Positions 17,099 to 26,378 are shown, counted from the first letter of the stretch. The stretch is DNA of 48,690 nucleotides from Arthrobacter sp. ISL-65 (GCF_018613795.1 NZ_JAGGPN010000027.1:1-48690); one strand, 5' to 3'. Numbers and translations are program-made. Notes: a model not told the origin generated them from the letters alone.

Positions 17099-17485
17099 TT
17101 ACTCCTGACTGGCATACAGGCCGGTGATGGCGGCGCGTAGTTCCTCCCAGGCGGAGAACTGTCCGGGGAGCCTTATGAACCAACGGAAACCTCCCGGGCG
17201 CTTCTCCACACCGGCATCGGCCAGGTACGAGTTGGCTCCCTCCTCCACGATCTGCCGGTCACGGGCTGTAAACGCTTCGGTGGACTCGGTGACTGTGCCG
17301 TCCTTGTCGGTCCTCGTGACGGTGACCGTCCTGGCGCTGTCATCCACCGCGGGGCCCCTGCGGAGGTTCTCGGGACCGGCAGCCCAGCCGATCAGGGCGC
17401 CCCAGCCGTTCTCATCGAGTTCAGCCCAGCCTTCTCCCGGTCCACCCTCGGGCGCCGACTCCCACACGCTTTGTCCGCGGGCCAT
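17099..17485 (-). CDS. hypothetical protein, 128 residues
   Basis: Not recognised. A soluble, acidic protein rich in Gly, Glu and Trp (WAELDENGWGALIGWAAGPE), with a Thr/Asp-rich beta-like centre and a C-terminal helix. No signal peptide or membrane span. It lies 11 bp downstream of another unknown gene on the same strand (17497-17823), so they probably form a two-gene operon. Confidence 0.6.
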   Translation of the reverse strand: MARGQSVWESAPEGGPGEGWAELDENGWGALIGWAAGPENLRRGPAVDDSARTVTVTRTDKDGTVTESTEAFTARDRQIVEEGANSYLADAGVEKRPGGFRWFIRLPGQFSAWEELRAAITGLYASQE

Positions 17486-17496
17486 GTCTGCTGTGC

Positions 17497-17823
17497 TCAG
17501 CCGTTTTCGCGGCCCAGCAGCGGGGCGCCGTTGAGGAATGCTTCGTACTGGGTCCGGACATCGTCATCGACTTCCGGCTGCTGGCTGCTGTACCGGGCAT
17601 CCGTCCGGTCCCGTTTCGGCCCGGAGATCCAGAACTCCTCGCCTGTGTCCAGGTCGTAGAAATTGGAATCGAACCCGCCGTAGCGTTCCAGGGTCCGGCC
17701 ACGGAAGTACGCCGTCTGCCATGACTTGGAAAACCGCAGCCTGGTGATCCAGGCCGGCCCGCGGTCTGTGTTGAAGCCGGTCTTCAGCTGAACGTACATG
17801 ATCCTCTCGGGCATGGGCCTCAT
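17497..17823 (-). CDS. hypothetical protein, about 100-108 residues
   Basis: Not recognised. The first ATG is at 17823, but internal starts at 17814 and 17799 are possible; MYVQLKTGFNTDRGPAWI from 17799 has GAGAGG just ahead. The protein is basic and aromatic-rich (AYFRGRTLERYGGFDSNFYD) with an EEFWISGPKRDRTDARY segment, resembling small actinobacterial proteins of unknown role. It is the first gene of a likely pair with 17099-17485. Confidence 0.6.
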   Translation of the reverse strand: MRPMPERIMYVQLKTGFNTDRGPAWITRLRFSKSWQTAYFRGRTLERYGGFDSNFYDLDTGEEFWISGPKRDRTDARYSSQQPEVDDDVRTQYEAFLNGAPLLGRENG

Positions 17824-18113
17824 CGTAGCGGCTGGTGCCGGCGCCGGCGGGCCGGTTTTTCTTGATGCAGTCTTGATCGTCCCCCGTGGGGTCCTTGATG
17901 CTCCCCTAGGAGACTGTTCTTACCGGCAAGGAAGCCGGTTGAACGCAGCACTGTCGGCGCCCCCTTCACACGCTCGGAGCACTCCGGCATCGACAAGCGA
18001 CCCCTGCACGTCCCCTCCGTCGTCTGTCGCCCCCAAGCACGCGGCGGAGGGGGCCCAACCGGAGAGCAAGGGTGCTTTGGCAGCTGCCATCGGGACCCGA
18101 GAAGGAGCAGCCA

Positions 18114-18497
18114 GTGCACACACTGTCCGTTGAGAGACAGAAGCCGACCCTGGACGCGCAGCACCTGCAACAACTCTCCGAAGAGGCATCCCCGGTCATC
18201 GCAGAGTCCTTCGCGAAGGACTACGCAGCGCTCCTCCCCCGGCGGGTTGGGCGCGTCGTCCACGCGGTAAATCTCCGGGACCGAGACATGGCCGTGGATG
18301 CCTCGTTGAGCCTGAAAACAACGTCATGGCTGGCCGGGGCACTGCGGCTGAACCAGCTGTGCCGCGAACTGGAGCTGGCCCTGGCTTTGGACGACTGGGC
18401 AGCAGCAATCTCGGTCGCGCGGAACATTGAGCTGCACCTGCCTCGCCTGCAGGATGCCCTGGCGTGCCGTCCCCGCCCCGCCCTTGCGGGGCCATAG
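18114..18497 (+). CDS. Hpt-like domain protein lacking the phospho-acceptor histidine
   Basis: 127 residues from GTG 18114, preceded by GAAGGAG. The all-helical pattern and the ASLSLKTTSWLAGALRLNQL segment match the core of histidine-phosphotransfer domains, where the motif is normally A-H-x-L-K-G-x-S-x-x-x-G-A. Here Leu65 occupies the histidine position (L-S-L-K). The domain therefore cannot carry the usual phosphoryl group and may act as a binding scaffold or be a distant helical homologue. No kinase or response regulator lies nearby. Confidence 0.62.
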   Translation: MHTLSVERQKPTLDAQHLQQLSEEASPVIAESFAKDYAALLPRRVGRVVHAVNLRDRDMAVDASLSLKTTSWLAGALRLNQLCRELELALALDDWAAAISVARNIELHLPRLQDALACRPRPALAGP

Positions 18498-18780
18498 CTC
18501 TGTCTTTCCTGCTGAACCACGGCGTCGCCCGCCCGTGCTCCTAAAAACAGGTACCGACTACCCGGGCGCCGGCACCTCATCCGGCTTTAGTGTGATGGTC
18601 GGAGTCGGCGGCGAGGGTGCGCATCGGAGACCGTGTGCACCCATCCCAGCCGCCGCCGGCTCCCCTTTCCGCAAGCGGGTTCGCTCGGACGGTGTCGTCC
18701 GCAAGATATTGCCTAATTCGTCGCCCAGCGCGGCTCGACAGCTCCAGGTCCTGGGCTTCGGAAAAACACTGCCGGTCGGC

Positions 18781-19008
18781 CTATGGCCTGCCGGCTATCA
18801 TCAGCAGATCGCCGACCTCGCAGTCCAGCACCTCGCAAACCGCCGCCAAAGTGGAGAACCGTATGGCCTTGGCCCGGTCGTTTTTCAGCACGGACAGATT
18901 CACCATACTGACGCCGACGCGCCTGCTCAGCTCGGTCAGGGTCATGCCGCGGTCCGCCAGCAGTTCATCGAGCCGGCAGTGAATGCCGGAGCTGTCTTCG
19001 GCCGGCAT
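18781..19008 (-). CDS. small Cro/CI-type HTH regulator (YozG-like)
   Basis: 75 residues, almost entirely a helix-turn-helix domain: LDELLADRGMTLTELSRRVG then NLSVLKNDRAKAIRFSTLAAV, ending with DCEVGDLLMIAG. This is the YozG-like group that usually follows a DUF2975 membrane protein. Its ATG overlaps the stop of that membrane gene (TGATG), so the two are translationally coupled. The membrane partner is thought to signal to, or hold, the regulator; targets are unknown. Confidence 0.85.
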   Translation of the reverse strand: MPAEDSSGIHCRLDELLADRGMTLTELSRRVGVSMVNLSVLKNDRAKAIRFSTLAAVCEVLDCEVGDLLMIAGRP

Positions 19009-19643
19009 CAGACGAGTCCCTCGGTGTCCTTTTGAAGCCGGCCGCCGAACTGGAAGACCCCGCCCACAAGCAGCAGGACGATGCCCACCATCAGGGGAGC
19101 AGCGTTGAATTCGACGGAGAAGAGGTAGGACTCCCCCGGAACCCGGTCATTGGCGCCGGCCAGCTCCGCCAGGCGGCTCCTGCCTACGCCGTCGAGGAAC
19201 TGGCCGATAGTTCCCGCGAGGGCCAGCACCGCGCCCCCGGCAGCGACAATCCAGCCTGACCGCGGCGTGAACAGGACCTCACTTCGCAGCCTGTAGGCGA
19301 GCAGGAACAGGACGGCCAGGATTGCCAGGACGCCGACCTGGTTCAGCCCGGCCGACCACGCCAGCGCCACTGCCGGGCCGGAGGGAAGCACCGGGAACGT
19401 CGCCTCGAGGGACGTGTAGTGGCCCGTGGCCCCAAATGCCAGCCCTGAAGCCTTCTGATGATCCGTGGCGACAGGGAGCGTGAGCGTGACCGGCCCCGTG
19501 AAGTAGCCCAGTATCCCCGAGCCGGTAACGACGGTCGTCAGTCCGGCCGCCAACGCAGCCGCGATCATCACGAACAGAGCATCCGCCCTGGAGACGATCA
19601 TTTTCCACGCGCCCTGTTGCCCGTCAGTTCTGGCCAGCTTCAC
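19008..19643 (-). CDS. DUF2975-like membrane protein
   Basis: 211 residues from GTG 19643, with GGGGGAACC just ahead. About four transmembrane segments are visible (ALFVMIAAALAAGLTTVVTG, VGVLAILAVLFLLAYRL, SGWIVAAGGAVLALAG, PLMVGIVLLLVGGVFQ), the usual DUF2975 topology. The loop between helices 1 and 2 is extracellular-like and longer. It is paired with the small HTH gene downstream, the standard arrangement for this family. Function unknown; probably an envelope sensor. Confidence 0.78.
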   Translation of the reverse strand: MKLARTDGQQGAWKMIVSRADALFVMIAAALAAGLTTVVTGSGILGYFTGPVTLTLPVATDHQKASGLAFGATGHYTSLEATFPVLPSGPAVALAWSAGLNQVGVLAILAVLFLLAYRLRSEVLFTPRSGWIVAAGGAVLALAGTIGQFLDGVGRSRLAELAGANDRVPGESYLFSVEFNAAPLMVGIVLLLVGGVFQFGGRLQKDTEGLV

Positions 19644-19770
19644 GGTTCCCCCAAATGTTATCGCAAATCGTTATATCGACAGTCGATAAACTACCGGCAC
19701 TGCGGCGGAAGGTCAACGGCGGCATCCCGGCCGGAAACCCTGGCCGGGATGAGGGCTCGGCCGCCTGCCG

Positions 19771-20272
19771 TTAGAGGCTGTTCTGTCGGGCTTCGTCACG
19801 GAACTTCACCGCGTCCGGGAAATATTCCAACGCCATGGGGACGTCCGGGGACGGATGCCGGACGAACCACTGGTACGCCGCGTCGTCGCTGGCTGTGAAC
19901 CATGGATTGCGGAGGCCCTTGAGCTTCCGGGCCTGCCTGCCCCGCCATTCCTGCCTGACGTTGAAGAAGCCCTGCACCACGCCAAACCCGAACAGTGCAC
20001 CGAAGAACAGCATGAAAAGAGCCATGGGAAAGCCCCTGAAGAGACCGAAGACGCCGAACGCCAGGGCGGCCAGCGACGCTCCGGCAAACAGGATCGTTAG
20101 GAAGATGCTGAAGTAGAACGAGCGGATCAGGTTGTAGCTGGCGTCCCCGCTGCCGGCCCCGATGCCCCATTCCTCCGGGGTGTAGGCCGATGGTTTTGCC
20201 GTTGACGTAGTACCCGTAGAAGAGCGGCCGGGGAACATAGGGCGGTTTTCGATGAGTCACAACGTCGTCCAT
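19771..20272 (-). pseudogene. two-helix membrane protein, one-base frameshift
   Basis: The N-terminus (MDDVVTHRKPPYVPRPLF, start ATG 20272) and the rest (AYTPEEWGIGAG ... FPDAVKFRDEARQNSL) lie in different frames. Deleting one G of the doublet at 20187-20188 joins them as GYYVNGKTIAYTPEEWG and gives a 166-residue protein. Two adjacent hydrophobic segments (FYFSIFLTILFAGASLAALA and ALFMLFFGALFGFGVVQGFF) suggest a membrane hairpin with a soluble C-terminal domain. Not assigned to a family. Confidence 0.72.
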
Positions 20273-20273
20273 C

Positions 20274-20718
20274 CTAGCCCCGGTCTGCGGCGAGTTTGGC
20301 TGTCAACCAGCCGAGCTGTTTGCCGATTCCGAGCCCTTGCATCGGGACTTGGTAGGGCCATGGACTTCCCTCCAGGGCAGTCCGGTACTGCCTGCCGGCC
20401 AGAGCAATGAGCGCGATGTCCTGGCTTCCCGCCAGTTCCTGGTCCAGCTGGCCGCGGACCATGTCCACCCACTGCCTGATCGCTGGGGAAACCAGGGACC
20501 CTGTCAGTCTCACGTCGTAGGGCTCAATGACCTGGTCCGGGTAAATGAGGCCGTGCTTGGCGGAAAGGATGTACCAACGGTCGCACGTCAGCTCCGCACA
20601 CGCCGAAGCCTTCTTGAACAGCTGGGATACATACATATAGTTCCCGCGCCGGTGCCGGGCGCTGCAGCTTCTGCGACGCGCAGGCGACCAGACCCATCGT
20701 GCACGGTTCGCCGCTCAT
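20274..20718 (-). pseudogene. DUF6884-like protein, broken by a 4-bp duplication
   Basis: A protein of about 146 residues with the pattern GLVACASQKLQRPAPARELY, then YVSQLFKKAS and CDRWYILSAKHGL followed by I-x-PYD, as in DUF6884-type proteins of unknown function. The first 25 codons and the remainder are in different frames. The break is a 4-bp tandem duplication (ATAC-ATAC, 20627-20634). The second, truncated copy at 33006-33203 reads straight through the same point (RELYVSQL), showing the undisrupted form. Removing one ATAC unit restores the frame exactly. Confidence 0.82.
20627..20634. repeat. 4-bp tandem duplication in the DUF6884-like gene
   Basis: ATAC occurs twice in tandem; the related copy at 33 kb has no duplication at the equivalent site. 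Confidence 0.8.
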
Positions 20719-20758
20719 GGCTCACGCCTCCGGGTTCCGGGCGCTACGCCTTCACGCA

Positions 20759-21100
20759 TTAGCCGTTGGTTTTAATGATTTCGATGATCCGCTTGGCCTC
20801 TGCCTCAGAAATGGGCTTATCGGCGGACCTGGAGAAGCGCTCCTGGGTTGTCACGACCCGGACCTGCTCAGGTTCCCCCTTGAGGATCGACCGGCAGGCA
20901 ATACTGTCACTGACCACGGCGCGTGTCCCTTCAATTCGCGCGGGTTCACCTTCGCCAGGTCCGCCATCAACGCCGTCTTCTGAGCTTCATTCGGGCCTGG
21001 CAATCGGCACACCCGTTGCAGTCGGAGCCGGCGTGGCAGGAGCCGAGCAGCCGGTCAGTGCCAGGACGGCAAGCAGTGCGGGGGCGATGAGCTTCTTCAC
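20759..21100 (-). pseudogene. small lipoprotein with two frame breaks
   Basis: Starts at GTG 21100 (VKKLIAPALLAVLALTGCSAP) with GGAG 7 bp upstream; the lipobox LTGC predicts a lipoprotein. The frame ends at 20987. Family-like sequence continues in a second frame (NEAQKTALMADLAKVNP) and then a third (TRAVVSDSIACRSILKGEPE ... AEAKRIIEIIKTNG, stop at 20759). Two indels are needed to join the three parts into about 113 residues with one further cysteine. Either heavy decay or poor sequence is implied. Confidence 0.7.
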
Positions 21101-21244
21101 GGTGACTCCAAAGACAGGAAAGGACGGTTCTCTACCCACAAACATGCGTAGAGACCCGGTGGATGGCTGATGCTTAAGAGAAAAGCCCGCGGGGCAGAGC
21201 TTGGCGGCTACCGTCAGGCCCGAAGACGGGCTAGGGTCACGGTC

Positions 21245-21757
21245 ATGAAGCCGATCATCCTCCTCGACATCAACGGCGTGCTCAACCCGAAGCTTCACCA
21301 AGGCAACAGCGACGATGCCCCGGACCTTCACCTCTCGGATGCAAAGGTTGCCCTGGTGCGGCGGCTCGCCACCAAAGGGAGGATTGCCTGGGTGTCGACG
21401 TCGCCTGAAGACCTCGTGGACCGTCTCGAAGCGCAACTGGACCTCGAGGTCGAACCGCTTCGGGTGACGATCACGCCGCAGCCAGACGACGAAGACCAGC
21501 AGACGCCAAAGCTGGGGTCAGTAGCCAGGTGGCTGGACAGGATGGAAGCCACCGGCGAGGCGGACTGGGACGCCGTCGTGTGGATCGATGACGCACTCGG
21601 ACCCGACGTGCACGAGTGGGCCCACCACCACACCCAGCCCGTCCTGTTGGAAAAGCCAAACCCCGACGAGGGTCTGACCGAGGCCCACGTCGTGGCAGTG
21701 CAGGTATTCATCAACAGCGACGACCGGCGGGACCCAGGCGCCCAGGACAACACCTGA
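21245..21757 (+). CDS. HAD-like phosphatase/hydrolase
   Basis: 170 residues from ATG 21245; the frame is open further upstream without a plausible start. HAD-superfamily motifs are seen: motif I as ILLDINGVLNP (nucleophile Asp near residue 7), motif II as WVSTSPED, and a motif IV-like acidic pair in VVWIDDALGPD. The usual second Asp of motif I (DxD) is Asn here, as in some HAD proteins that act on RNA or have unusual chemistry. The actinobacterial relatives I recall are annotated as HAD domain proteins of unknown substrate. It stands alone in its orientation. Confidence 0.78.
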   Translation: MKPIILLDINGVLNPKLHQGNSDDAPDLHLSDAKVALVRRLATKGRIAWVSTSPEDLVDRLEAQLDLEVEPLRVTITPQPDDEDQQTPKLGSVARWLDRMEATGEADWDAVVWIDDALGPDVHEWAHHHTQPVLLEKPNPDEGLTEAHVVAVQVFINSDDRRDPGAQDNT

Positions 21758-21807
21758 CACTGCCGAGCAGGAAGCAGGCGAAACAGGTGGACGTTAGCCT
21801 CTGCTGA

Positions 21808-22230
21808 TCACGCCGCCGCCAGGAGCGGGGCACCGCCGACGGCGGTCTTCGCGTCCTCGCGGATCGAAGCGATCATCCGTGCCTTGGTCACCCCGTCGAC
21901 GCCCATCTCACGGCTCCGGCGCGCCAGGACTGCCAGCCGGTCCGCCAGTTCGTTCAGGGGGTGGCCGTTGCGGCCGCGGACCCACTCATAGGAGATGTCC
22001 ACGCCGCGGGCGGAGCCCAGGATGCGCCGGCATTCCGCTACCGAGTCGGTGTCATCGAACGGCTGAAGGGCACCCGGTGGAGACACGATCCAGGACTTCC
22101 AGTGCGGCCTTGGAGTCGGTGATGATCTTCAGACCGCCGATGCCTTCGCGAAGGACCGGGTGGCGGCCCCGGGTGGACTGCAGCCCGCGGCGGATCGCAG
22201 CTAATTCCTCGGCCCGGTTATTAGGCTTAG
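21808..22230 (-). pseudogene. RNase HI-like protein, N-terminus missing and frameshifted
   Basis: Two frames together resemble the C-terminal two thirds of ribonuclease HI: PNNRAEELAAIRRGL and KIITDSKAALEVLDRV in the upstream frame, then DDTDSVAECRRIL and VDISYEWVRGRNGHPLNELADRLA in the next. A one-base insertion in a C run at 22073-22075 separates them. The N-terminal strand that carries the first catalytic Asp is not found upstream of about 22225, where unrelated plus-strand sequence begins. The gene is therefore both truncated and frameshifted. Confidence 0.75.
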
Positions 22231-22233
22231 GTA

Positions 22234-22345
22234 GTGAGCGACCAGGCAGTTGTAGAGGCAACGGTAAAGGAGGCCTGCCGAGATGAGGGTGCGCAAGCGG
22301 TAGCGGATAGATTGCTGGAACTGATGTCGCCGAACAGCGGATCGT
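22234..22345 (+). pseudogene. possible N-terminal fragment of an unknown protein
   Basis: A GTG start is followed by VSDQAVVEATVKEACRDEG and AQAVADRLLELMSP, which look like natural helical protein sequence. After about 37 codons the frame becomes low-quality. It abuts the truncated RNase H-like gene, suggesting a junction between two gene fragments. Confidence 0.35.
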
Positions 22346-23427
22346 CCAGGTCCTATCTTGACTCAGCATCGCCGGCGAGCCCGACCAGGTCTGTCCGAAT
22401 TGGAGGGACTCTCAGGGCTGGAAACGCCTCAAGTCGCCTCTGAACGGCCAACGGGCAGGAACCCAGGCCACCGAAAGCAGCGGCAAGCGACATGCTCAGG
22501 TTTGAACCACGGATTCCGCGCAGCTGAGAAAACCCAAACCCGGATGGTGTCGAAGCGCCCGGATCCCCCGTGTTGTCGCAACGACTATGGCCCGCTCACG
22601 GGTAGCAGTCAGCGCCAATCATGAAGGCTCTCGGGCGCCGCCACGTAGAAATACTGCAGTATGGGTCAATAGGCCAACCAACCAATACCGGCCAAGATAG
22701 TTGGCACCGCGCCATGCTGTTTGTCACGGCGCCAACTACTAACTCGTCAGTCGTGCCAAGTAAGTGGTCAACTCACACAGGTACAGCAACTCACAACTGA
22801 GCAATGCTCAGATACGAGGGTGTTTTTGCCCAGATGTGAGATTCCAAACTAGTTGGCCCATCCTGAAAGGTTGGCCCCAGTGTTTTCCGCGGCTTTCCCA
22901 CCTACCGTCGCGCAAGTCGTTCCAAAGTACTTGACCTTTTATCTCCTGCTTTTGCAAATTGCCCAGCATGCCGCGAAACCAACAGCACTACGGCCTTAGT
23001 CAACGGATAGGCGATCCCGTCTCTGCCCGGTGCCTTGTACTCTTGAGAAGTGCGCCATTTAAGGCCCCTGCACGGACAGATGCCGGACCGCTACTACGGG
23101 ACAAAGCTGCTATCGACGCAGCAACACGCACCACTACTTACGCTCCCTCGGGAGAGGGACCGGCTTGCGGGACGTTTATGGGCCACTCCGCTTTCGGGAC
23201 GTCCGGTCCCCGCTCAGGTAGGTAGACTCAACGGGCCCCACCAAGGAGCGGCATCTGCTACACCCACATCTGATCCGGGGTTAGCCGTCGACCGTTTTGA
23301 ATTTCAAATCTATGCTCAAGCCAAGAAAACCACCGCAAGAACGGGCTGATAAATGGCTTGTTCTAACAGGGGCGTATTCTTCAAATAACGCCAGACCGGT
23401 CAGGAACACAATGCCACGGCGGCAGCC
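22346..23427. other. gene-free kilobase with AGTTGGC repeats
   Basis: No gene is supported. The part at 22620-22960 is lower in GC than its surroundings and carries the heptamer AGTTGGC or its complement at 22699, 22731 (inverted) and 22851, with near copies at 22673 and 22869. AGTTGGCACCGCGCC at 22699 and GGCGCCAACT at 22728 form an imperfect inverted repeat. This could be a regulatory or origin-type region, or a scrambled recombination zone. Confidence 0.45.
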
Positions 23428-24270
23428 TTAGTTCAGGTTCATGCCGAACTGCCGTGTGAGGAGAGCCCGCTTGAAGTGGGCTTCGGCGGCATCCACCTGC
23501 GCGGCCGGCGCGCTCGGCGAAAAGACCTGCAGGATGCTGAACTGGAAGTGCTGTCGGTGCCGGGCGTCTGCGGCAGCCAGCTCCCGGAGGGCGACATTGC
23601 CGCCGTGGCCATTCCTGGCATACTCGCTCCAGCGGCCCAGGAAGCGCTCGGCGCCATCGGCCTTCCCCACGTACAGTTTGCCGGTCGTCGTGTCGGCGAT
23701 GAGGTAGATGCCCTGGACGGAGCTGAGTGCCGTCCGCCATTGCCCGTAGCGATCGTCCGTGATGACGGCCTGGAGCTCGTCGTAGCTGACAAGGAGCGAA
23801 TCGAATCCGGGGAACGGCACGCTGGACGGGTCGGCGATCTCGACAACCGCCATGCCCACCGACTGGTCTCCCGTCTTGGCCCAGTTCACCGCGTCCTTTG
23901 TCCACTCAATAACGAGGCGGTCCGCCAGGGCAGCGAACACCGGGGTGGGCCGCAGGTCGAAGTAGCGGCGGTCGTCGGTGCGCTCCGCAAGCACTTCGCC
24001 GTGGTTCTCGTGCGCGGTGATGAACCGGGCCCGCCGGCCGGTGGTGGCGAGGAAGTTCAGCCAGATCCGGGGAGGAGTCGCTGGCAGCTTGCTGTTACGG
24101 ATGCCTTGTTCACGCACGTACGGCAGCAGGTTGGGCCCCATTGCATCCGCCCGGGTCACCAACCCGTCCGGCTTAAGCGTGTGCCGGATGACCTGCACGT
24201 CCTCCGGTGCCAGCCCGGCAGCCTGGAAGAGATGTCCGAGGCTCAGTTCGCCCGAGTTTCCGTTATTCAT
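23428..24270 (-). CDS. GIY-YIG nuclease-domain protein
   Basis: 280 residues. The C-terminal third is a GIY-YIG domain: VQGIYLIADTTTGKLYVGKA gives the GIY and YVG motifs, followed by the conserved Arg in FLGRWSEYARNGHGGN and a downstream Glu. The N-terminal 180 residues form a separate domain (LSLGHLFQAAGLAPEDVQVI ... IWLNFLATTGRRARFITAHEN) that may recognise a target. Related proteins are found beside restriction or defence genes in actinobacteria. It lies 73 bp downstream of the zinc-ribbon nuclease gene on the same strand (reading leftward), so the two may form one unit. Confidence 0.85.
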   Translation of the reverse strand: MNNGNSGELSLGHLFQAAGLAPEDVQVIRHTLKPDGLVTRADAMGPNLLPYVREQGIRNSKLPATPPRIWLNFLATTGRRARFITAHENHGEVLAERTDDRRYFDLRPTPVFAALADRLVIEWTKDAVNWAKTGDQSVGMAVVEIADPSSVPFPGFDSLLVSYDELQAVITDDRYGQWRTALSSVQGIYLIADTTTGKLYVGKADGAERFLGRWSEYARNGHGGNVALRELAAADARHRQHFQFSILQVFSPSAPAAQVDAAEAHFKRALLTRQFGMNLN

Positions 24271-24343
24271 GCTTTACCTTTGCTCAATCATTTGTATGTC
24301 TGTGTCCCGGAGGGCCCCCACCGTTCCTGAGAGGCAGGGGAGC

Positions 24344-26188
24344 CTACCGCTCAACGGACTCCAGTCCGTCTAGCCATTCCGCGATTTCGTCCATGGCTCT
24401 CCCAGGATTGGGCGCAGTGGAGTACACGCGGACCTCGTTGTAGTGCGGATGGTCGATTCCCAGCGGTGGCAGGTCGTCTTCCCTCAGCCGGACCACGAGG
24501 TGGCCGGCCTCCAACAGGTCCGTTGTCTTCCGCAGATCTGTCACGACCTTGGCTGGTGCCGAGTGCCAGTACTCGCCGTCGTATTCCACGATCAGGAGCC
24601 GGTCGCCGATCTGGACGCTGATGTCAGCCGACCAGGCCCTGCGCGTCGTAAACGCCTTGTCGCGCAGCACGACGCCGGAGCGTGCACCAGTGGACCGCTC
24701 TTCGGCAGCGGCATGGTGGGCCAGCTCCACCTTTGACTTGCCGGTCTCCCGGCATTCAGGACATTCTGCCCCATTGGACCGGCCGCTGAGAGAGCTCCTC
24801 CAGACATGCACGGGGTTGGTGGCACAGACCCATTCCGGCACGAATGGGGTTGAGGCGTGCGGACGAACGTCCCAGGCGCTGATGGGATTCGTGGGGCTCC
24901 ACTCGGCCGCCAACCCCGGATCCTGCCACGTCAGCGACCCGAGAATTGTCTTGCATTTAGGGCAGCGCAGCCTGTCGTACTTGTCCCGTGACCGCGGTGA
25001 TTCCTGCCACTCGTACCCGCAACAGTCGGCCAGCCACCACGCGGCGCGCTTGGAGTCCCAGACAACGTCGTGGGGAGTGAGCTTGCCGTTGCGCGTCGGG
25101 TGCCACTGGCAGGCGATCTCCGGCAATATGTCCGCGAGCCAGTTCTTTTGGGATGCCCGGGTTACTGCGCCGCGGCAGCTCGGGCAGCCTGATTGCAGGA
25201 AGGTCAGGGGGCTGATACGTGGATGGTGGCCGGCGGGGCACCTGAAGCGCCGCAGCCGCCAGTCCCCGGCGACCATGACGGTGGTTGGGTCAGCTTCGTC
25301 CGCCCAGGCGGCCGCGAGTTCTGGCACCTGGGCGACGGGAGTGGTCTTCCAGCGTTCGTATTCCTTCTCCCATGCTGCTTTTCGGGCCGCTTCGCAGTCC
25401 GGGCAGGAGTGCCGGCCTGCTGTCATGTCGAGGACCTTCGCGGTGAATGACAGCTGACACTCCGGACAGATCCAGTGGCACAGCCGTGTTGCGCGCAGCG
25501 TCACCGTGCGGAAGGTCTTCTCGTCGTTGCGGTCGTGGTCCCACCAGTCGCGGGCCGCATCATCTGACTCCGCCAGCAGCGCCTTCGGCTTTTTAGGGCT
25601 GGCTGGATTTTCCGACCGGATATTCCTGGCCGGGGCTTTCGCAGCTTCGGAAGAGGTGGGGCTGGCTGAGCGGACGTTTCGGGAGCAGGGGCAGCCCCAT
25701 CCGATGTCGCCCATGCGCTCGGCTGAAATGCGGTTGCAGGCGCGGCAGCGCGCAATGATCGGGTCGTTGCCATCGTTGACATCGACCATCGTGCGGATGA
25801 AGTCGTATCCGTTCCGGTCGAGGTGGGCGATGATCTCCTCGCGTGAGTAGATCCGGCTCGGAAGCTCGTTTCCGGACATCTGGCGGGCCAACTTCGCCCA
25901 CTCCGTCCAATAGCAGGCCCGGCAGGTCTTCTCACCCACGGCGTTCTTGTCCAGCGTGTACTCGAACCTGTAGTGAGCCTGTACGCCGCAGTCCAGGCAG
26001 GTGGTCAGACGCCACTCTTTGGGTCCGATGAAGGGTTCGTCCGCAGCGAGGCCACCCTCGCGCAGGATCTCGTCGATGCAGCTTGAGCACCACGCCGGCT
26101 TGCTGCGTGTCCTGTAGGCGGCCGCGTTGCCGCAGGAGCCAGTTGAACAGGCCTGCTGCGTTGATGCCGATGATGTTGCCGTGCTCAT
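24344..26188 (-). CDS. multi zinc-ribbon protein with a Vsr/PD-(D/E)XK-like nuclease end
   Basis: 614 residues. Multiple CxxC pairs mark repeated zinc ribbons: CSSC and CLDC, CRACYW, CRAC, CPCS, then ICPECQLSF ... CPDCEAA, CPAGHH ... CPSCRG, CPKCKT and CPECRE. Several blocks carry the W-x-P-x-x-N pattern of DUF4379-type ribbons (PEIACQWHPTRNGKLTPHDV, GLAAEWSPTNPISAWDVRPH). The C-terminus resembles Vsr/MutH-like endonucleases (WSADISVQIGDRLLIVEYDG, then EYWHSAPAKVVTDLRKT), where D and E-x-D are likely metal ligands. Proteins of this design are suspected DNA-targeting nucleases in defence. The start ATG 26188 is followed by a low-complexity Ser/Thr segment. Confidence 0.85.
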   Translation of the reverse strand: MSTATSSASTQQACSTGSCGNAAAYRTRSKPAWCSSCIDEILREGGLAADEPFIGPKEWRLTTCLDCGVQAHYRFEYTLDKNAVGEKTCRACYWTEWAKLARQMSGNELPSRIYSREEIIAHLDRNGYDFIRTMVDVNDGNDPIIARCRACNRISAERMGDIGWGCPCSRNVRSASPTSSEAAKAPARNIRSENPASPKKPKALLAESDDAARDWWDHDRNDEKTFRTVTLRATRLCHWICPECQLSFTAKVLDMTAGRHSCPDCEAARKAAWEKEYERWKTTPVAQVPELAAAWADEADPTTVMVAGDWRLRRFRCPAGHHPRISPLTFLQSGCPSCRGAVTRASQKNWLADILPEIACQWHPTRNGKLTPHDVVWDSKRAAWWLADCCGYEWQESPRSRDKYDRLRCPKCKTILGSLTWQDPGLAAEWSPTNPISAWDVRPHASTPFVPEWVCATNPVHVWRSSLSGRSNGAECPECRETGKSKVELAHHAAAEERSTGARSGVVLRDKAFTTRRAWSADISVQIGDRLLIVEYDGEYWHSAPAKVVTDLRKTTDLLEAGHLVVRLREDDLPPLGIDHPHYNEVRVYSTAPNPGRAMDEIAEWLDGLESVER

Positions 26189-26378
26189 GTGTCCCCCATG
26201 CTGTCTCTGGCCATCACTTTAGACGAATTCGTGCCAGGCCCGGCTCCCGGAGTCGCACGCCCTCGCAGGCCATTGAGACGTCGACGCAAGTCCCGGCGAC
26301 CCTGCTGCGGTACTGTCGATGGCCGGGCCAGGCTCTGCGCCCGAGCCAGTAACTGCACTTGATAAAGGAACTTGCCGC

